64,000 bases of DNA from assembly GCA_959347315.1 (NCBI GenBank), contig OY365807.1, positions 12,477,324 to 12,541,323 of the forward strand, in the 5' to 3' direction. Under the pieces are notes generated by a model, which did no database searches, had not been told where the DNA came from, and saw only the letters and a program-made list of their open reading frames with translations. A program made the position numbers and the translations under genes. The first letter of the stretch is position 1. The number at the start of each line of letters is the position of its first letter. This stretch comes from Bimastos eiseni (taxonomy: Eukaryota; Annelida; Clitellata; Crassiclitellata; Lumbricidae). This document shows, one piece after another, positions 11,156 through 24,655 of the stretch.

Positions 11156-11623
11156 GTTTCGGCCAATGTAATCTTCGTGCAGTCGCTAGGTGGCAATTCG
11201 GCAGATTTGCGTCAGGTCAACTCGGTCGTAGATTCTTTTATAAGGTCCTGTTCGACGGGAATGATCTGGAATGATCTGGAAACGCTCCTGAGCAGGCATT
11301 GTATGGGTGCGCTTTGTAAATTCTCCGTTGTAATAATTATTGTAGTTATTGAACAGACCAGCAAGCTTAAATACTCCATGATGTCTCGATCGCAAGGGTT
11401 CAATTTAGCGAGCGCTCCGAGTCACGCCATGGCAAGAAATATTCTGGCACTCGCTCTGCATTCGGGACTTCGAGTGATTCGAACTTTAAATTTTGGACAG
11501 TCAAGAAGCATGCTAAACTTCTAAATGGATTTGTCGAATAATTATTATTATTACTGATGCAGTCTAATAATTGCTTTGCACCAAGACATTGTCAGGTGTC
11601 ATCATATAAACTGATGCGTTGCT

Positions 11624-11701
11624 TCAGTTTAACGATACTGTGTGATTATAAGGATCATTAGCTTCGCTCTTCTCTTTATCCGGGCTTGGGACTGGCACTG
11701 C
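11624..11701 (+). repeat. Dispersed repeat, copy 1 of 3
   Basis: CAGTTTAACGATACTGTGTG, AAGGATCATTAGCTTCGCTC, TTTATCCGGGCTTGGGACTG, GCACTGC. The same ordered blocks occur at 36919-36995 (plus) and 58535-58603 (minus). Confidence 0.65.
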
Positions 11702-12179
11702 AAGTAGTGGGGGTGTTTGAGTTGAGCAATGCCAATGGTGCAATAGAAGTTTTTTGTCGATGGTTTTGCATTTCTAGTTCAGCTCTTAACACCCACACCG
11801 CATTGAAACACTCTAGACGTACTGGATATATAATATAAGGTGTGGCAGGGTAAGTCAAACATGGGAAAGACCGAAAGTAAGTAAGCAAGTGTGTTCTTTA
11901 TTTAGCCAATTGCATGTTATACATAAAATGAAAATAAAGGTATAGCATTCTAATGAAGAAGGATTTTCGCTCTAGATTGTCTGCCTTTGGAATAAGGCGA
12001 GCATCTGGGCGTTGTTATTATGGAGTTGGGGTCGTCTTTATTGGATTAAGGAACCAGTTAAACATGTGGCCCAGGTTCTCCAGGACCGATTTAAACAGGC
12101 CCACATCGGTCAACCAACTCAAGTGTTCAAATGTAGGTTTATCCTCTGACAGATATCGGTGACAATCAATCGGTGTAAA

Positions 12180-12830
12180 GTTAAGTAGGATGAAGTTAGG
12201 TAGAGTAAAGTAATTTAGGGTAGGCTGTAATGGTCCTGATCAGGTTCTGAACACCTTCTGACCGAAATAAAACCTCCGCCATGGAACGTCTCGAAATTGA
12301 AGAATGGACCATGGCCTGTACAACCTCGAAGAAATCATACGCGTTTTGTTTATTTTTTGGGCCAATCCAGCGTCTAGACTGCTGCCACTTCCGCCAGGCG
12401 CTGCCATGATCCTCATGTTCGTCTCTCTTGGCAACTTGTGGCTCTTTGTAGCTGAGGATCGCATCAGGTCTCTACAGAATCAATCAAATCAATCAAACAG
12501 TCATTCAATCAATCAAACAACACCTCTAAGAATCTGAATAATTATCAGGTGAGACGAGGTACGGTAAGTATTTCAGGTGGCGTATAATGAGGCAAAGAAG
12601 GTGAGTGTGAGGTCAATGAGTTAAAGTAAAATACGATAGAGTGGTGTATGATAAAGTGGGTAAGGTATAGTAGGTTAGGCTAATTATGGTATATAGGGGC
12701 CGAAAGTATAATTAAGAAAAAATAAAAGTACTGAGAGATAAGTGTAAGGTTGGGTAATGTAAGATAATCATTACGTGATTTAGGGTAAAGTAAGATTAGG
12801 TTAGGTTAGGTGAGATGAGGACAGTCCATC
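12180..12830 (+). repeat. Degenerate GGTAA/TTAGGT-rich stretch
   Basis: Scattered GTAAAGTAAG, TTAGGGTAAAG and TTAGGTTAGGTTAGGTGAG motifs, all on one strand, also seen at 13260-13310. Resembles an eroded telomere-like or short-period satellite. Confidence 0.55.
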
Positions 12831-13619
12831 ATTGTCCAAATGACCGTTTTTACATCCGAAGCAAATGTCCAAGGCGTCCAAAATTATGTGACCGCTCTTA
12901 AAGATTAAGAGAAGAGTTATGTTCAAAATTCTAGATCAGAGCCGCAAATGCCACCGCTTTTTCGCTTGATCAGAAACACTGGGTGAGGGTAAAGATCTGG
13001 TCAAGTATCGTTTAGTAGGGCAAAGCAAGGAATAATATGGTACGAAATGTTCATAAAAAGCAAGCCAGCCCTAGACAAGGCGCTGATCATCAATCCAAAT
13101 TTTTTTTAAATACGATTAAATGAGAACACTTTGAGTAAATTATACCAAAACAATTTAAGGTTCGACAATATAAAGCATCTAATGGAATATCATGTCATGG
13201 CAAGAAAACGTAGACCACGACAAGAATATTCAGCGTTTGTCTAAACACTGGGTAGGCTATATAGGATGAGGTAATGCAATCAAGGTAACTTAGGTAAGGT
13301 AATTGAGATTGATCAAATAGGACAACACACAACATAAGACAATAGTGAAACATCACTTAAAGCATTACGTTTGAAGAACAATAGACTAATTATTCAGACT
13401 AATTATCAGCGTCGGTGACACTAACTGATTGAAGTATCTTAGACGAGGAATTAAGATCTGTTTCTGCATCGGAGCATCAAATGATGAGATGGCCACCGCC
13501 GCATCTTCCTCCGTTTCAGCAGCCAGCTTAGCCATTCGAACAGCATTCGATACGTCGAACCTCTTGGCAGAAATGCCTCGACACTTGCGCGCGAACACAA
13601 AACGACTGCCAGAAGTAGC

Positions 13620-13815
13620 AACAACAATTAGTCGTCGTCATCATCATCATCGTTGTCGTCGTAATCGTCAATCGCATTAACATCATCAGCTACCATCATT
13701 GTCATCAGCTACCATCAATGTCATTAAATACCATCAATGTCATTAACTACCATCACAATGTCATCTACTACAATCACACTGTCATCGATTACCATCAATA
13801 TCATCAACTCCCTCA
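13620..13815 (+). repeat. CATCAT runs and about 19-bp ACCATCAATGTCAT repeat
   Basis: GTCGTC/CATCAT trinucleotides pass into about seven diverged copies of TACCATCAATGTCATTAAC. Confidence 0.85.
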
Positions 13816-16800
13816 GCGTAGCTAGCAGTGGCCACTACATAAATGATACAATAAATTAAGCTGCGTATATGTTGCATGGCATTACATCCTCCGTATTTTG
13901 CTTAGAAGGGGCATGGATCCACCTGGTCCTTGATTTGTCTGTCATCGCATTACTTAATAAATGAGACCAAAAATAAAGGTCTCTGACAATCTCTATCAAG
14001 CACTATCTTCTGCACGATCAATACACAGTAGGCCAATAATAGATGCATTTCCTCTAAGTTATTCACTGTCACTTATTTAATGCATGTTTAATTTATTTAG
14101 CGCCTATATTGTGAATAAAAACGTATCAATTACGCGCAGTCAATTCTGCTGGTTTCGACTGTGGCGTCCAGCAGAAGATTCAGGGTCAAGACGAAGATGC
14201 ACAAGTATCTCGCAGCAGTACTCATCATCTCCACCAGTAACTACACGCAATTAATAATAGCAGGTCATTCTACATTGATTAACTCTGTTAGAAATTGTAA
14301 TAAGTTGATGATGCGAATATGTCTAGTGTTTTGCCTACCACACACAATGGCTGAGAAACTTACAAATTGTGATTATGTGATTGTTTTGTGATTCTTTGAT
14401 TGCTGACTATGATGTCCCGCAGTGCGTTTGCCAGCGGTTCAATAAAGTATATACTTATTTACTTACTTTGGTTACCATAATACTGAAGAAACCCATTACA
14501 TACGGTTACACACGAATGAAAATGGTCACAAATTGTGATACTGGGGCAAATTTTCACTACGTGCTCGCTATATATCATCCAAATACATCACACGCATTTA
14601 TAAATAGAACTATGAAGTCAAAGAGTCAAATTTCGATTCGAACGCTAGACTGGGAAACTGTCAAAGAAACGTATTGGCTGATACCCAAAAAAATATTTAG
14701 CTGACTTATGACAGATAGTCAAAATTACTGGTCTAAAACAAGCAAGAACAGCAAGCTTGTAGGTCTATAATGATTATAATGTATAAATATTATATGTGCG
14801 GGTGTTTCTATTAGTAACACGAGTTCATACAATTATATTGTATTTGAGGAAGCGAGGAGCAGTGGTCAGACGGCTCGAGACTAATTACTGACCACAAGCT
14901 TAGTCGTAGTGACCATTTTCTCCTGCAAGGCCATCATCACTCATATAGAGTTGAGCAGAAAATGCAGATCAATCATACACATAAGGGCATATACTGCATT
15001 GTATTACATTGTATACGACATACAGAGCCTAGTACGACTCAATGCTTTCTAAAAGTCTATTGCATTCTTTGATTGCCATAGTCTATAGGTTGTATTTCAA
15101 TTTCGTAAGCAGGATCTTTTGACTGACCTATGTCTATTGGGTACCTCCAACAACTTTCCAAACCCCATTCTGTATATATATCATATCATTATATATATGT
15201 ATACACATACATACATATATATAATATAGGCTAAAATATTCTTCAACAATTTTACTGCTAATAAACGGATGCAGAGACTGCTGCTGCGCTCACAGATTCC
15301 TATTATTTTATTTCCGACAACTTTGCCTCGCATTTTTTTTTAATTATACTTCTGTATGTTGGCTTATGTATATATATATATATGTATGACTTTTGTATGT
15401 ATGTATGCTGTATAAATGTCTATGTCCATATCTGAATATTAAATAGCCCCTTTCAATTTTGGATGCGATATGAGGCATTTTTATAGCAGTCGAATCATTT
15501 TTATCCCTTGAACAGAATTGTGGTTAAACTGGTAATGGGATGTAAAAATTGTAGATACAAATTTATAAACAAACTCCAGTAACAACGTAACACAGGGCCT
15601 GCATGCACAGAGAAAGTTAACTGTCATTTTGTCACGTCTAATCTCAACCTGATCTTTCCTGTTCAAAAGTCTCCATCGTCTGCGTATTTCATGTAGAGTG
15701 TATGCCTATCGTTTATTTAAGTCAGAATACTTTCCCACCTATTTAGTCTGGACTAAGATTTGGTTCTAGTTCCTCAATTTATCTGAATTCATCCTTTGGT
15801 CATCCTCATAAACTAATATCTAAAATCCAATATTGACAGTATACTATAAATTTCGTCTGCATAGCATTCTCGTCTGTATAGCGTTCTCTAAGACTTTCTA
15901 CAGACTGTCACACTTCTAGAATGTCCGTTCCGCATACACTGATCAATCAGACGCTATTAAATGTTCGTCTCCTAACTGCAGCGCTCCTTAACAACCTGAC
16001 TAGCCGCGAATGCTACACCACTTATTTGCCATCGCATTCTCCATGAATCTGTAGATTCATACAAGTGGGTATTAGTACTGTATTAGTACTTCTTTCCAGC
16101 ATTATTGTATTAGTACTTCTTTGAATTGTCAAATTTGAACAGAGGGGGGCGGTTGAAAATTGTTCCCGTGTCGAGATGCCCCGACTAGAATTTATACGTG
16201 CCTGAAACCAGTATGCGGGCTATGATGTAGAGGGTAACTATGGGTGTTGATGCCACTGAAAGCGGATCTGTGAGTTTGCCGGAACCCCAAGGTATTTTTT
16301 TAGAATTAACTAGTGGGGTTGAAAAATGAACTGGGGGTTGAACCCTCCCAACCTTCCAGACAATCCAATCACTGCTTCTTTCTGCAATGTCCATGAATCT
16401 GTCCAATGAAACGTGTACTATAATGTATGAGAAAGCCTAAGCGGCCAGTCGTTAAATGGTTAATCCTGTAAATTTCGCATTGATCTCAATTAGTGTCTTT
16501 TCCTAGTATTTTAACCCAATTTTCAATTTACCATTGCATTGCATAAGTTCACGCCTTGTTACTTGCCTCGACTTCTTCATTCACTAACTACTTAATATGA
16601 TCAGAAAGAATATCTGACCCGCATATTTTGCACCCGTTTTTATTTAGCGACATTTTAAACTAAGTCGTGACAAAATCATACTGGTGCGTTGTTGAAACGA
16701 TCTAAAGGTGCTACACACGTTTACCGTGTGCTATATATGCTTTATCAGTTACGCCTTACAAAATTACAGTTGGTGATGAAATGGATGATCGAGGCGGATT

Positions 16801-16918
16801 TTACATCGGATCCTATGGTGATGATGATAATGGCTCTAATATTCAAAAATAAAAGTCAGACGATAACAATAATGATGCCGATGCCAACACTGTACAATAT
16901 TGAAGAATTTAAGACGCC

Positions 16919-16985
16919 AAAGATGATGATGATGATGACGACGACAATGACGACGACGACGATGCTGGTGATGACGATGATCCGC
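16919..16985 (+). repeat. (GATGAC)-type trinucleotide run
   Basis: GATGATGATGATGACGACGA and similar units. Other short ATC/GAT runs occur at 38325-38380 and 38738-38775. Confidence 0.85.
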
Positions 16986-19900
16986 TTTCACAACGAATCG
17001 GTGAGCTGAATTGTCTTAAGACAACCAGACGCACAAAGACAGAGCAAAGAGAGAGCACTACACTGAGAAAAAAGCAGAACAATAGACAGGTAGAGATTAA
17101 TTTTAATGCCCACCTGAATCCCAGTCAATACAGACGACGACAAATAATTTTTTAGACAACAAGTTGCCAATTGCGACGACCGTGAATCAGATTCATCTAC
17201 GGAGATGTTGAGCAAATGAACCTGCTGCAGACCGAACAATCGCAAATGATGACCACCTTTGCCAGCAGCCTATAGGAAGACAGGCTATTCGCATCTCCGC
17301 ATCCAATTACATCTGTGTCTACGGCTGCAGAGCTTATCCGTCATAACGTATCCACTCAACTCGATATATTCGGCTTTAGTATGATAGCAGTAATTTAAGA
17401 TTTTATACGATGATGTCTTTCCGTGCTAGATTTGACTATTATTTCCTTAGAGCACGAAATCTTACGCGAGTTAAATTTTTATAATAATTTTAATGCAATA
17501 CAAAATATGAGTAATTTAAGTTGGCAAGAAGCGATCTCAAGCCAGGGATGCACAGAAACGCTATGAATTTATTGAAATAAATTACATTACAGTCTATTTG
17601 CTGCATTTATACAGCGTGACTATGATCAGTTTTTAATGCGCTACCTAAATGGAAAACTTATGGCTCTGATGATTTGCTAGTCAGGAATTGGCTCAATTCT
17701 AATCGTAATCTCAGAACTTCTAACGCGCAACTTAAAAGCTTAGCACAGGGTACCTGCTTATTCTCGAGCGTTGCACCAAATCAGAGGGGTTGCCCAAAGG
17801 ATAGTCTTTGGGAGGTCAAAGTCCGGTTTCCATAAGGTCAGCAGGGAGGCAGAGTAGCTTTTAAGGAGATTGTCGTTTTGGTCGAGAATTGACAGAATAC
17901 CAAGTAAGGAGTATGGTCAAGAGTTCTTGAAAAGGTGAGACTTAAGTTTAGAATGGAAAGCCCATGGTGATGGATAAGGGAGATTGAAACAGATGATGTT
18001 GGATGACCGAAAGTGATGATGGAGGAAACGAAAAAGTACGGAATTCAGGAGAAAAGTTGTTGCAGAGACGTGGTGTGGCGTTGGAATTGACTCGGCTGGA
18101 GAACTTGAGAAGAGAAGTAACATGGAGTCGAGTAAGGGTGAGACAAGAGGACGACCAGGTAGAAGGGATGACTGGATAGTGAAGAGTTCGCGAAGATATT
18201 TGAACTGGGAGTATTGTATGGAGATCTGCCTCCTCTGGACGAGTAATTTGACCGAAACCTAAAGACCAAAAAGGAGCGCTTCTTAGGCAGGGCTGAATAG
18301 ACCTATCTTTTCCAAAAGATTTAACGTTATAATGTTTCTTTAGGTTTTTAAGTTTTTAGGATTTATAGGTGTTAGGACTTCAACGTACACTCAGTCGCAC
18401 CGGACACAAAATTACGACCGACAATTAGTGTCGCCTACATGAATTATTTCCCATAGCAATACACTGCAAGCCTATCTTGCTAACGATCAATCCATACTTA
18501 TCCAGTCACTAAATGACTGCCATGTGAACATCACAAATCGCAATTAAAATAAATTAGAATCTTTGACTATAAAAATTAAAAACTCTAATAAAACATAAAA
18601 TTTTGACTTTTGATGATTTTTAGACTTAAAAGATAAAAAACAAAGTTTTTAAAAAAATTGTATTGCCCTGATCATAGAATTGTTAATGTTTAAAGATATG
18701 CACTATAGGCCTTTAGTAAATTATTGCAAAATCATGAGTTACCTTGTCCTCGTCTTTATAAGAAATTATATTAATATAGGCCTACCTGAACTTAGCTTAA
18801 TACAACATATAGTCTGCCTGACTTTGCCTGATGGCTGGGATTAGTCAATACTGTATTCGCCACAGTTACGGCGTTGTCGAGAATGATGACCATGCCAATG
18901 ACGGCTACCGCTTCTGTCACACGGCGGAAAGTCACGGCAAGAAGGCTGAGCTGTTAAGATTTAAATTACTATAATATCGTAAGATTAATACATAATACAT
19001 CGGATTACTATATTTTTCATGTACTCCCAACCTGATGTAACAAGCATCTATTGTAGTAATTAACGGAACACTAATTGGCTTATGAGTTGCAACCACGGCA
19101 GATCACCAGAGATCAAACTAAGGCCAAAGTGATAGTTAAAGTATACTATATATATATATTTATTTATTTGCACGTGTATTAAATAAATATTTATATAATC
19201 TAGATGAATGTTTGCGTAGAGCCTGTACGAGGAACACGTATACAACGAACGCTAAATGCCCGAAATGGCACCAAAGTCGTAACCATATTTCCTGCAGACT
19301 GACACTTAACGGTCGCAGTGAAAGTTGATGTGGACGATTTCGAATGTGTCATTAGGGCAACAATGCGATGCGGCGCCAAACGGTCACTGATGGGTTCTAA
19401 GATGGCAGAGCGCTACATATCCAAACAACAGACTTCATGATTTTTCGACATGCTGCAGGATTGAATATCAGAAACATATTAATAGGCCTCGTAAAAACTA
19501 CAAAATAAATCTACGCAATGTATAGAACTAGGCCTATATATATACCGACCATTGGCGACCAATGCCCTGTTTAGGCTACATTACGAATTCATTCGAATTA
19601 GTTCACCTGCACTATAAACATAAATATGATCTATAGATGCATATATATGTGATATATCAGATATATCATATATATCATATATGTGATATATATATATACA
19701 TATATATAGAGTCCTGTATAGGTTTGTGTTAGTTGTTACAGATTGTTGTTATGGCAAAGAGGAACAAAGTAACGTGAGTAAGATCAAGCTGTAAGGATTC
19801 CAGACCCGTTGCAGTAATCCTGTGTATACGCTGGTTACCACACTTCGCTTTTTGGACATTTAAGACATTTAGAGATTACGATTACGGTTTATGCATCTAG

Positions 19901-20148
19901 CTGGCTATTCATTATGACAATAAGCCTATATTCAATATACTTTCGCGCACTAGGCCTATAACATAAAAGCAGACGTTAACCTCTATAACTGAACTAAGTT
20001 TGTCGGTAGTTTTGCTGTTTGACATTTAGACACATTAAACGAATATATATATATATATTTATTTATATATTTATATATATAGACTTGATCTTAGAGCGAT
20101 CAATAGGCCTAAATCAAGTAGGTTTAGGGAATCCACATAACAATCAGA

Positions 20149-20459
20149 CAGAGGTGTAACAAGGTTTTGAAAAGTGGGGGAGCATAATTTAAAGAGTTTT
20201 TTTGGCCCCCACTTCTTGAATTTTGCCCCCCGAAATTTGAAAAATATAGGGTTCAAATTATCTTAACAAAAGTCATCTTAAAGAGTAATTGGAGAAACAT
20301 AAAAAAGAACCGAGTTGGGGGGCACATGGGAGCACTGAGGGCACATGGGAGCACTGAGGGCACATGGGAGCACTGAGCACTAAAACTGGGAGCTTTGTCC
20401 CCCCCCCAGTTGTGAAACTGGGTAGCCGGTGCCTCTGATTTCCGCTTGTTACACCCCTG
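20149..20459. mobile_element. hAT-type MITE, 311 bp (CAGRGGTGTAACAAG)
   Basis: 14/15 terminal inverted repeat CAGAGGTGTAACAAG / CAGGGGTGTAACAAG. Flanks are caatcaga (20141-20148) and caatcagc (20460-20467), 7 of 8 matching. The interior has G/C homopolymer runs and a 19-bp sub-repeat (GGGCACATGGGAGCACTGA) three times at 20320-20376. Confidence 0.83.
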
Positions 20460-20749
20460 CAATCAGCTCAGATTGGGTAATGTAAGTTATCAGAATTTCT
20501 TTACACGTTGAAGCTATATTTCAGCAGGTGTTTTTGCGGATTAGATAAAACATGACTAGATATGCGCCATCTTTTTCAGAGTGTCAGCGCCACAAAGGCT
20601 GTTTTAAGCTTTCCGTCCAATTCTTGAAACGGAACATCGTCGAATAATTGGATCATCAAACATGTATCTGCATATTTAAGCGGCGCCCTTATAGGAGCAT
20701 GCTTGTGTATAGGCCTGTATATATATATATATGTAAATATATATATGTA

Positions 20750-20784
<35 letters not shown>

Positions 20785-21969
20785 TGCTTTACGGAAGTCC
20801 GTCAATCGAACATCTGTCTGCAGTCTATCTATCTATCTCTGAGGCTTTTTCTTACATCTGCATCTCTTTCTTACATCCTCTTCCTTTCTTTCCACCCTTT
20901 GTTTTCTCCTTCCTTAGTTCTTTCATTTCTCCCTTCATTTCTTCCTTCTTTCCTTCCTTCCTTGCTTCCTTGCTTGCTTCCTTCCTTTCAAGATATGCGT
21001 CGGTTATTTAATAGGCAAAGGCAGACAAAGTCGTGGCGACATTTCTATTAAAGCAAGCACGGCTTTCTAATACGGAAAGGGTTAGCGGGAGGGAGGGTAG
21101 GAGAAACATTGGGAGGCGTAAAGCCAAGGCAGAGGGTCAGACGAGACTTATTAAATAGGAGTCGGTTATGTTCACGGTCACAACACAGGCCGTGGGGATT
21201 TCGTGTTTTCAACGGGTTGGTTATCGTCACGCGCCGAATCCTATTGTCTGAGAAACGCCGAATGAAGACTGATTGACTGGCGAACAATAGATGCGGACAG
21301 GCCTTTAAAACAAGGAACGCCCACATTAAACGGAAATATGGCAACTGGAAGCAACATGACGTCTTGTTTAGCTCACTTATTTAGCGTTTTTGTTTCTTTC
21401 TTTGTAAATAAAACGAATGTAAGCCACAGCGATCTGCATATATCCACCAGGAAAGGGTGAAGAACGGTGGAGGAAAATTTCATGGTAGGCCTACAAGGCA
21501 ATACTAGACCTATAATATTATAAACTATCACAATGGAAGATTAATTATTGACTTTGATGACTTCTACCAGACCCACCAATTAGTAGGCTACTAATGTTCG
21601 ACAGGATACAAAAGCCGACTGTGTTACATCTTATCTACCACATAATAATGATGATGAGTAATGTACGGTAACTACGACCCTGGATAAGAAATTAGACGTC
21701 TTCGATAAAATTATTGGTGCTGAGGATATCGTAACGAATTTCATGAATTGTCATGTCAACAATTCAGTTCTTTCAGACGCACGGGATTGATTCAGGTCTC
21801 AAGATTTTCAAGACAAAGAAGACTTCCTATGTTTGATCACTTGCACGTTACAGCAGGAGAACACGAGCGATTTCCCGTTCCTAAGAAATAGGCAGAGACC
21901 AAGTCGGGAGGGCAAGACACACCTTGGCCGGTCTTTCCTCACAACTCGCACGGTTATTACCGGCTACGT

Positions 21970-22600
21970 AGGTCCCACTGGGTAATTGCCCATTTGACGC
22001 GCCGCAAGGATCGGTCTTGGGTCCTTTGCTCTATATTGTGTCTGATGTCAGCTCCTTGCTATGGCCATGTGTGCGCTTGCACCAGCTGTATATTACATGA
22101 TGCGATGATGACATACAAGCATATAGACCGACCTTCATTGCCGTGCAGTTGATGCTGTGGCTACTGTTGGGCAGATGTCGTGCCATTGATGACCTTTTTG
22201 GTGGCACTGCCTCAAATTGCTTGCTCTTGAAGACTGAATCCATCCAAAAGCCTGGTCATTTGGCTTGGTTGACGCGGGCAGTTATAGCTGGTGTGGAGTG
22301 TGGACCTCGTCAGCTGACTGAAACCTTCTCTCAGATTACCTTTTCGCTTACCGACCAAGAACTGTCTTTCGCAGCATATCAATTGTGGTCATGCGCAGCT
22401 GTTCCTACCAGTTTCGTACTGTTATGCATTCTCTCTCCGATGATGCCACCTTGGTCCTTGTTCACGCTTTTCTCACCAGTATAGGTTCGATCGATGCTGC
22501 TCTGTTCTTACTGGTCACCGTCCGGCCAGAAAGGGCGCCTTGACCCAACTGGGTCTGCTGCCCGTCTTGATGGCTATTCCAATAATGCACTAGTTTCGTA
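21970..22600 (+). mobile_element. LINE reverse-transcriptase relic (CR1/L2/jockey type)
   Basis: Reading plus-strand codons from 21970 gives PFDAPQGSVLGPLLYIV, then a decayed active-site region (DDDIQAY), RAIDDLFGGTASNCLLL and KTESIQ, in the order of an RT palm. The 22440-22540 region resembles the start of the thumb. Stops and substitutions show it is dead. Confidence 0.65.
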
Positions 22601-22861
22601 GTAGATGCGCTATACAAATGTCCGGAATGAATGTGTACGCGATGCTCTTAGATGTGTCTTAGTAGGCCTATGAATATATTTGCCAGTTTCAACATTATAG
22701 GCTTCCTACCATCACCTGAAGACAATTAACTCAGTTGTAAGCCCTTAGCCCTATAATGAGGCGCGTGCAAATCTAAAACCATCAAAGCGAAATCAGAACT
22801 CGAACTATCCAATAGATATATTCGTAAAAAGAGTTGACAGTTTTCGGCTCATGATTTTGTG

Positions 22862-22990
22862 TGGCACGGTGGCCGATTGGTCAGAGTTGTCGCCTGTAAC
22901 GCAGTTGAAGAGTACGGGTTGGATCCGGTTTCGAGGAGTTAAGTCAACTCAGTGCTTAAAGTGTAACAAATAAGTGCCTGGACGCTAGTA
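22862..22990 (+). repeat. tRNA-derived SINE head
   Basis: GGCACGGTGGCCGATTGGTC fits an A box and GGGTTGGATCC a B box, about 50 bases apart. The 3' body of the family is replaced by unrelated sequence. Confidence 0.55.
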
Positions 22991-23628
22991 TAAAAAAGTT
23001 AAGAACTAAATTTAGTTGGCATTCATTAGTTTTTTGCCCATTAACCATTATTTTGTCGTCAACTATTTGTTGATGAATTTTTGTTGTAATTTTAAGCGTG
23101 CATAGAATTAGTTTCCTTGGTGAAATTGTCGGCAAGGAGCCAGTGGCGCCGGAGTGTTTTGAAAGTTGGGGTAACGAAGTTTGTAAACGCGCGAAGCTCG
23201 AAAATATTTATCTCCTCTTTCTCCGAGTGCTACCCCGATTTACAGAGAGTTGTGTCTCCTTGCAGAGGAACGTGCTCTAGTCAATATTGAGCTAGAATTG
23301 AATTTAGTCGACATAGAATATAAAAAAGTTTGTCAAGCAAAATACACCTACAGTCTGATAGAGCAATTAATGCACTGAGAGTAACTGTTGCTAAAGTAAC
23401 ATCTGCCAGTCTCAAAAGTTGATGTGGTTCAGTCTTTCCTGACACATATAGTGGATCGTAAGCCGTGTTGCCAATTTGTCTCATCTTGGGTCAAGTCTGC
23501 AGATCTGCCATTCGAGGCATCGGTTACAGATTCTTGTAATCATAGCTAGGCCTGAAGAATGTGGCGATATCTTTTCGCCGTACCACTTTCCAAGCATATG
23601 GTTGCTAACTTTCTCCATCTCTAAGTCA

Positions 23629-24655
23629 CAGGGGTCCCCAAAGTGCGGCCCGCGGGTCGCATGCGGCCCTCAAGCAGACCTAATGCGGGCCCCGGTAGAA
23701 TTTTCGAATTTTGAAAAATATATACTTTTGTCAAGTTTGACAATTTAATTTTAATATTCATTTTTAGCAGCATTTAATATTTTGGCATGTCGACGGTTAA
23801 ACCGAGGTACATCACAGAAACGTTTTGGAAATCTCAGAAGCAAAATTGCTAAATTTCTGAGTAAAAAACGAAAGCCAAAAAGAGTTGAAGGAAAATGAAC
23901 AAAACTGCTCAGGTCTAGCCTACTACAAAATGGTGGATGCCTGTGCGATTTAAAGTTTTTAATGAACATAACTTCATTTTTGAACGATCTTAATCTGAAT
24001 CTGAAACTGCAACTTAAGGGTGTGGACAGTTTATTAGGCCTACTACTTTAGTGGACAGTATGAAATCGTTTGTAACAAAGGAAGCAGGAAAGTTCAGAGG
24101 AGCGAACTTCCTTTCATGCACTTAGCTTGATGGAATTTTATCAAAGCTTATGGGTTTCGGCTTATCTGACTAGTTCACAACGTGCTTAGCATGTCGTGCC
24201 ACTTTTGGGGGCATTGCAATAACAAGCTTGAACGTCTATTTGGTAATAGGCATATAATTTCTGAAAACGTTCATACCAAGATCCCAAGAATTTAATTTTG
24301 ACACAAATTCTAAGTTAAATTTTACAAGCATTCATTTTTAACTTTTTTACAAATGGATTGATAAATAACATTAAAGGTTAGACTAAAATTAATTGGCCTA
24401 AATATATAAAATAACTATTTAATTAGTTACGAAATTCGTATACATTTTTAGTGTGAAATTTAAGCACTTCGTTATTGTTTATTTAACTTTATTATATGCA
24501 TATAAGTAAGCCTCATACATAAGGGCCTTATATTTAAAAACTAAGCCTGGAAAGGCTTTGCGACTTAGGCACTCGCATATAGTATCCCTGAAGCCCGCAA
24601 GTTCTCACTGTGTCACTAAAATGGCCCTCGATATCGAAAACTTTGGGGATCCTTG
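23629..24655 (+). mobile_element. hAT (Charlie/ZBED-like) transposon relic, about 1 kb
   Basis: The left end CAGGGGTCCCCAAAGTGCGG and right end (reverse complement CAAGGATCCCCAAAGT) match at 14 of 16 over the outer bases, followed on both sides by GGCCC-type bases. Decayed codons at 23965-24030 read FLNDLNLNLKLQLKGVDSLL, resembling the L-N-x-L-N-x-x-L-Q-x-K stretch of hAT transposases and their domesticated relatives. A target duplication is not convincing. Confidence 0.6.

Larger units (their letters stand above)
9991..20140. other. Intergenic, repeat-bearing
   Basis: Below the FN3 stop. Apart from the repeats listed, I see no exon pairs or known protein. 17760-18250 is purine-rich on the plus strand and unlike its surroundings, possibly an unidentified old repeat. 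AT-rich microsatellites occur at 15170-15390 and 19630-19710. Confidence 0.5.

Noticed and set aside
14860..14990. Possible tRNA-like SINE head (GCAGTGGTCAGACGGCTCGAG)
   Set aside because: No B box at the expected distance and no match to the other SINE bodies here.
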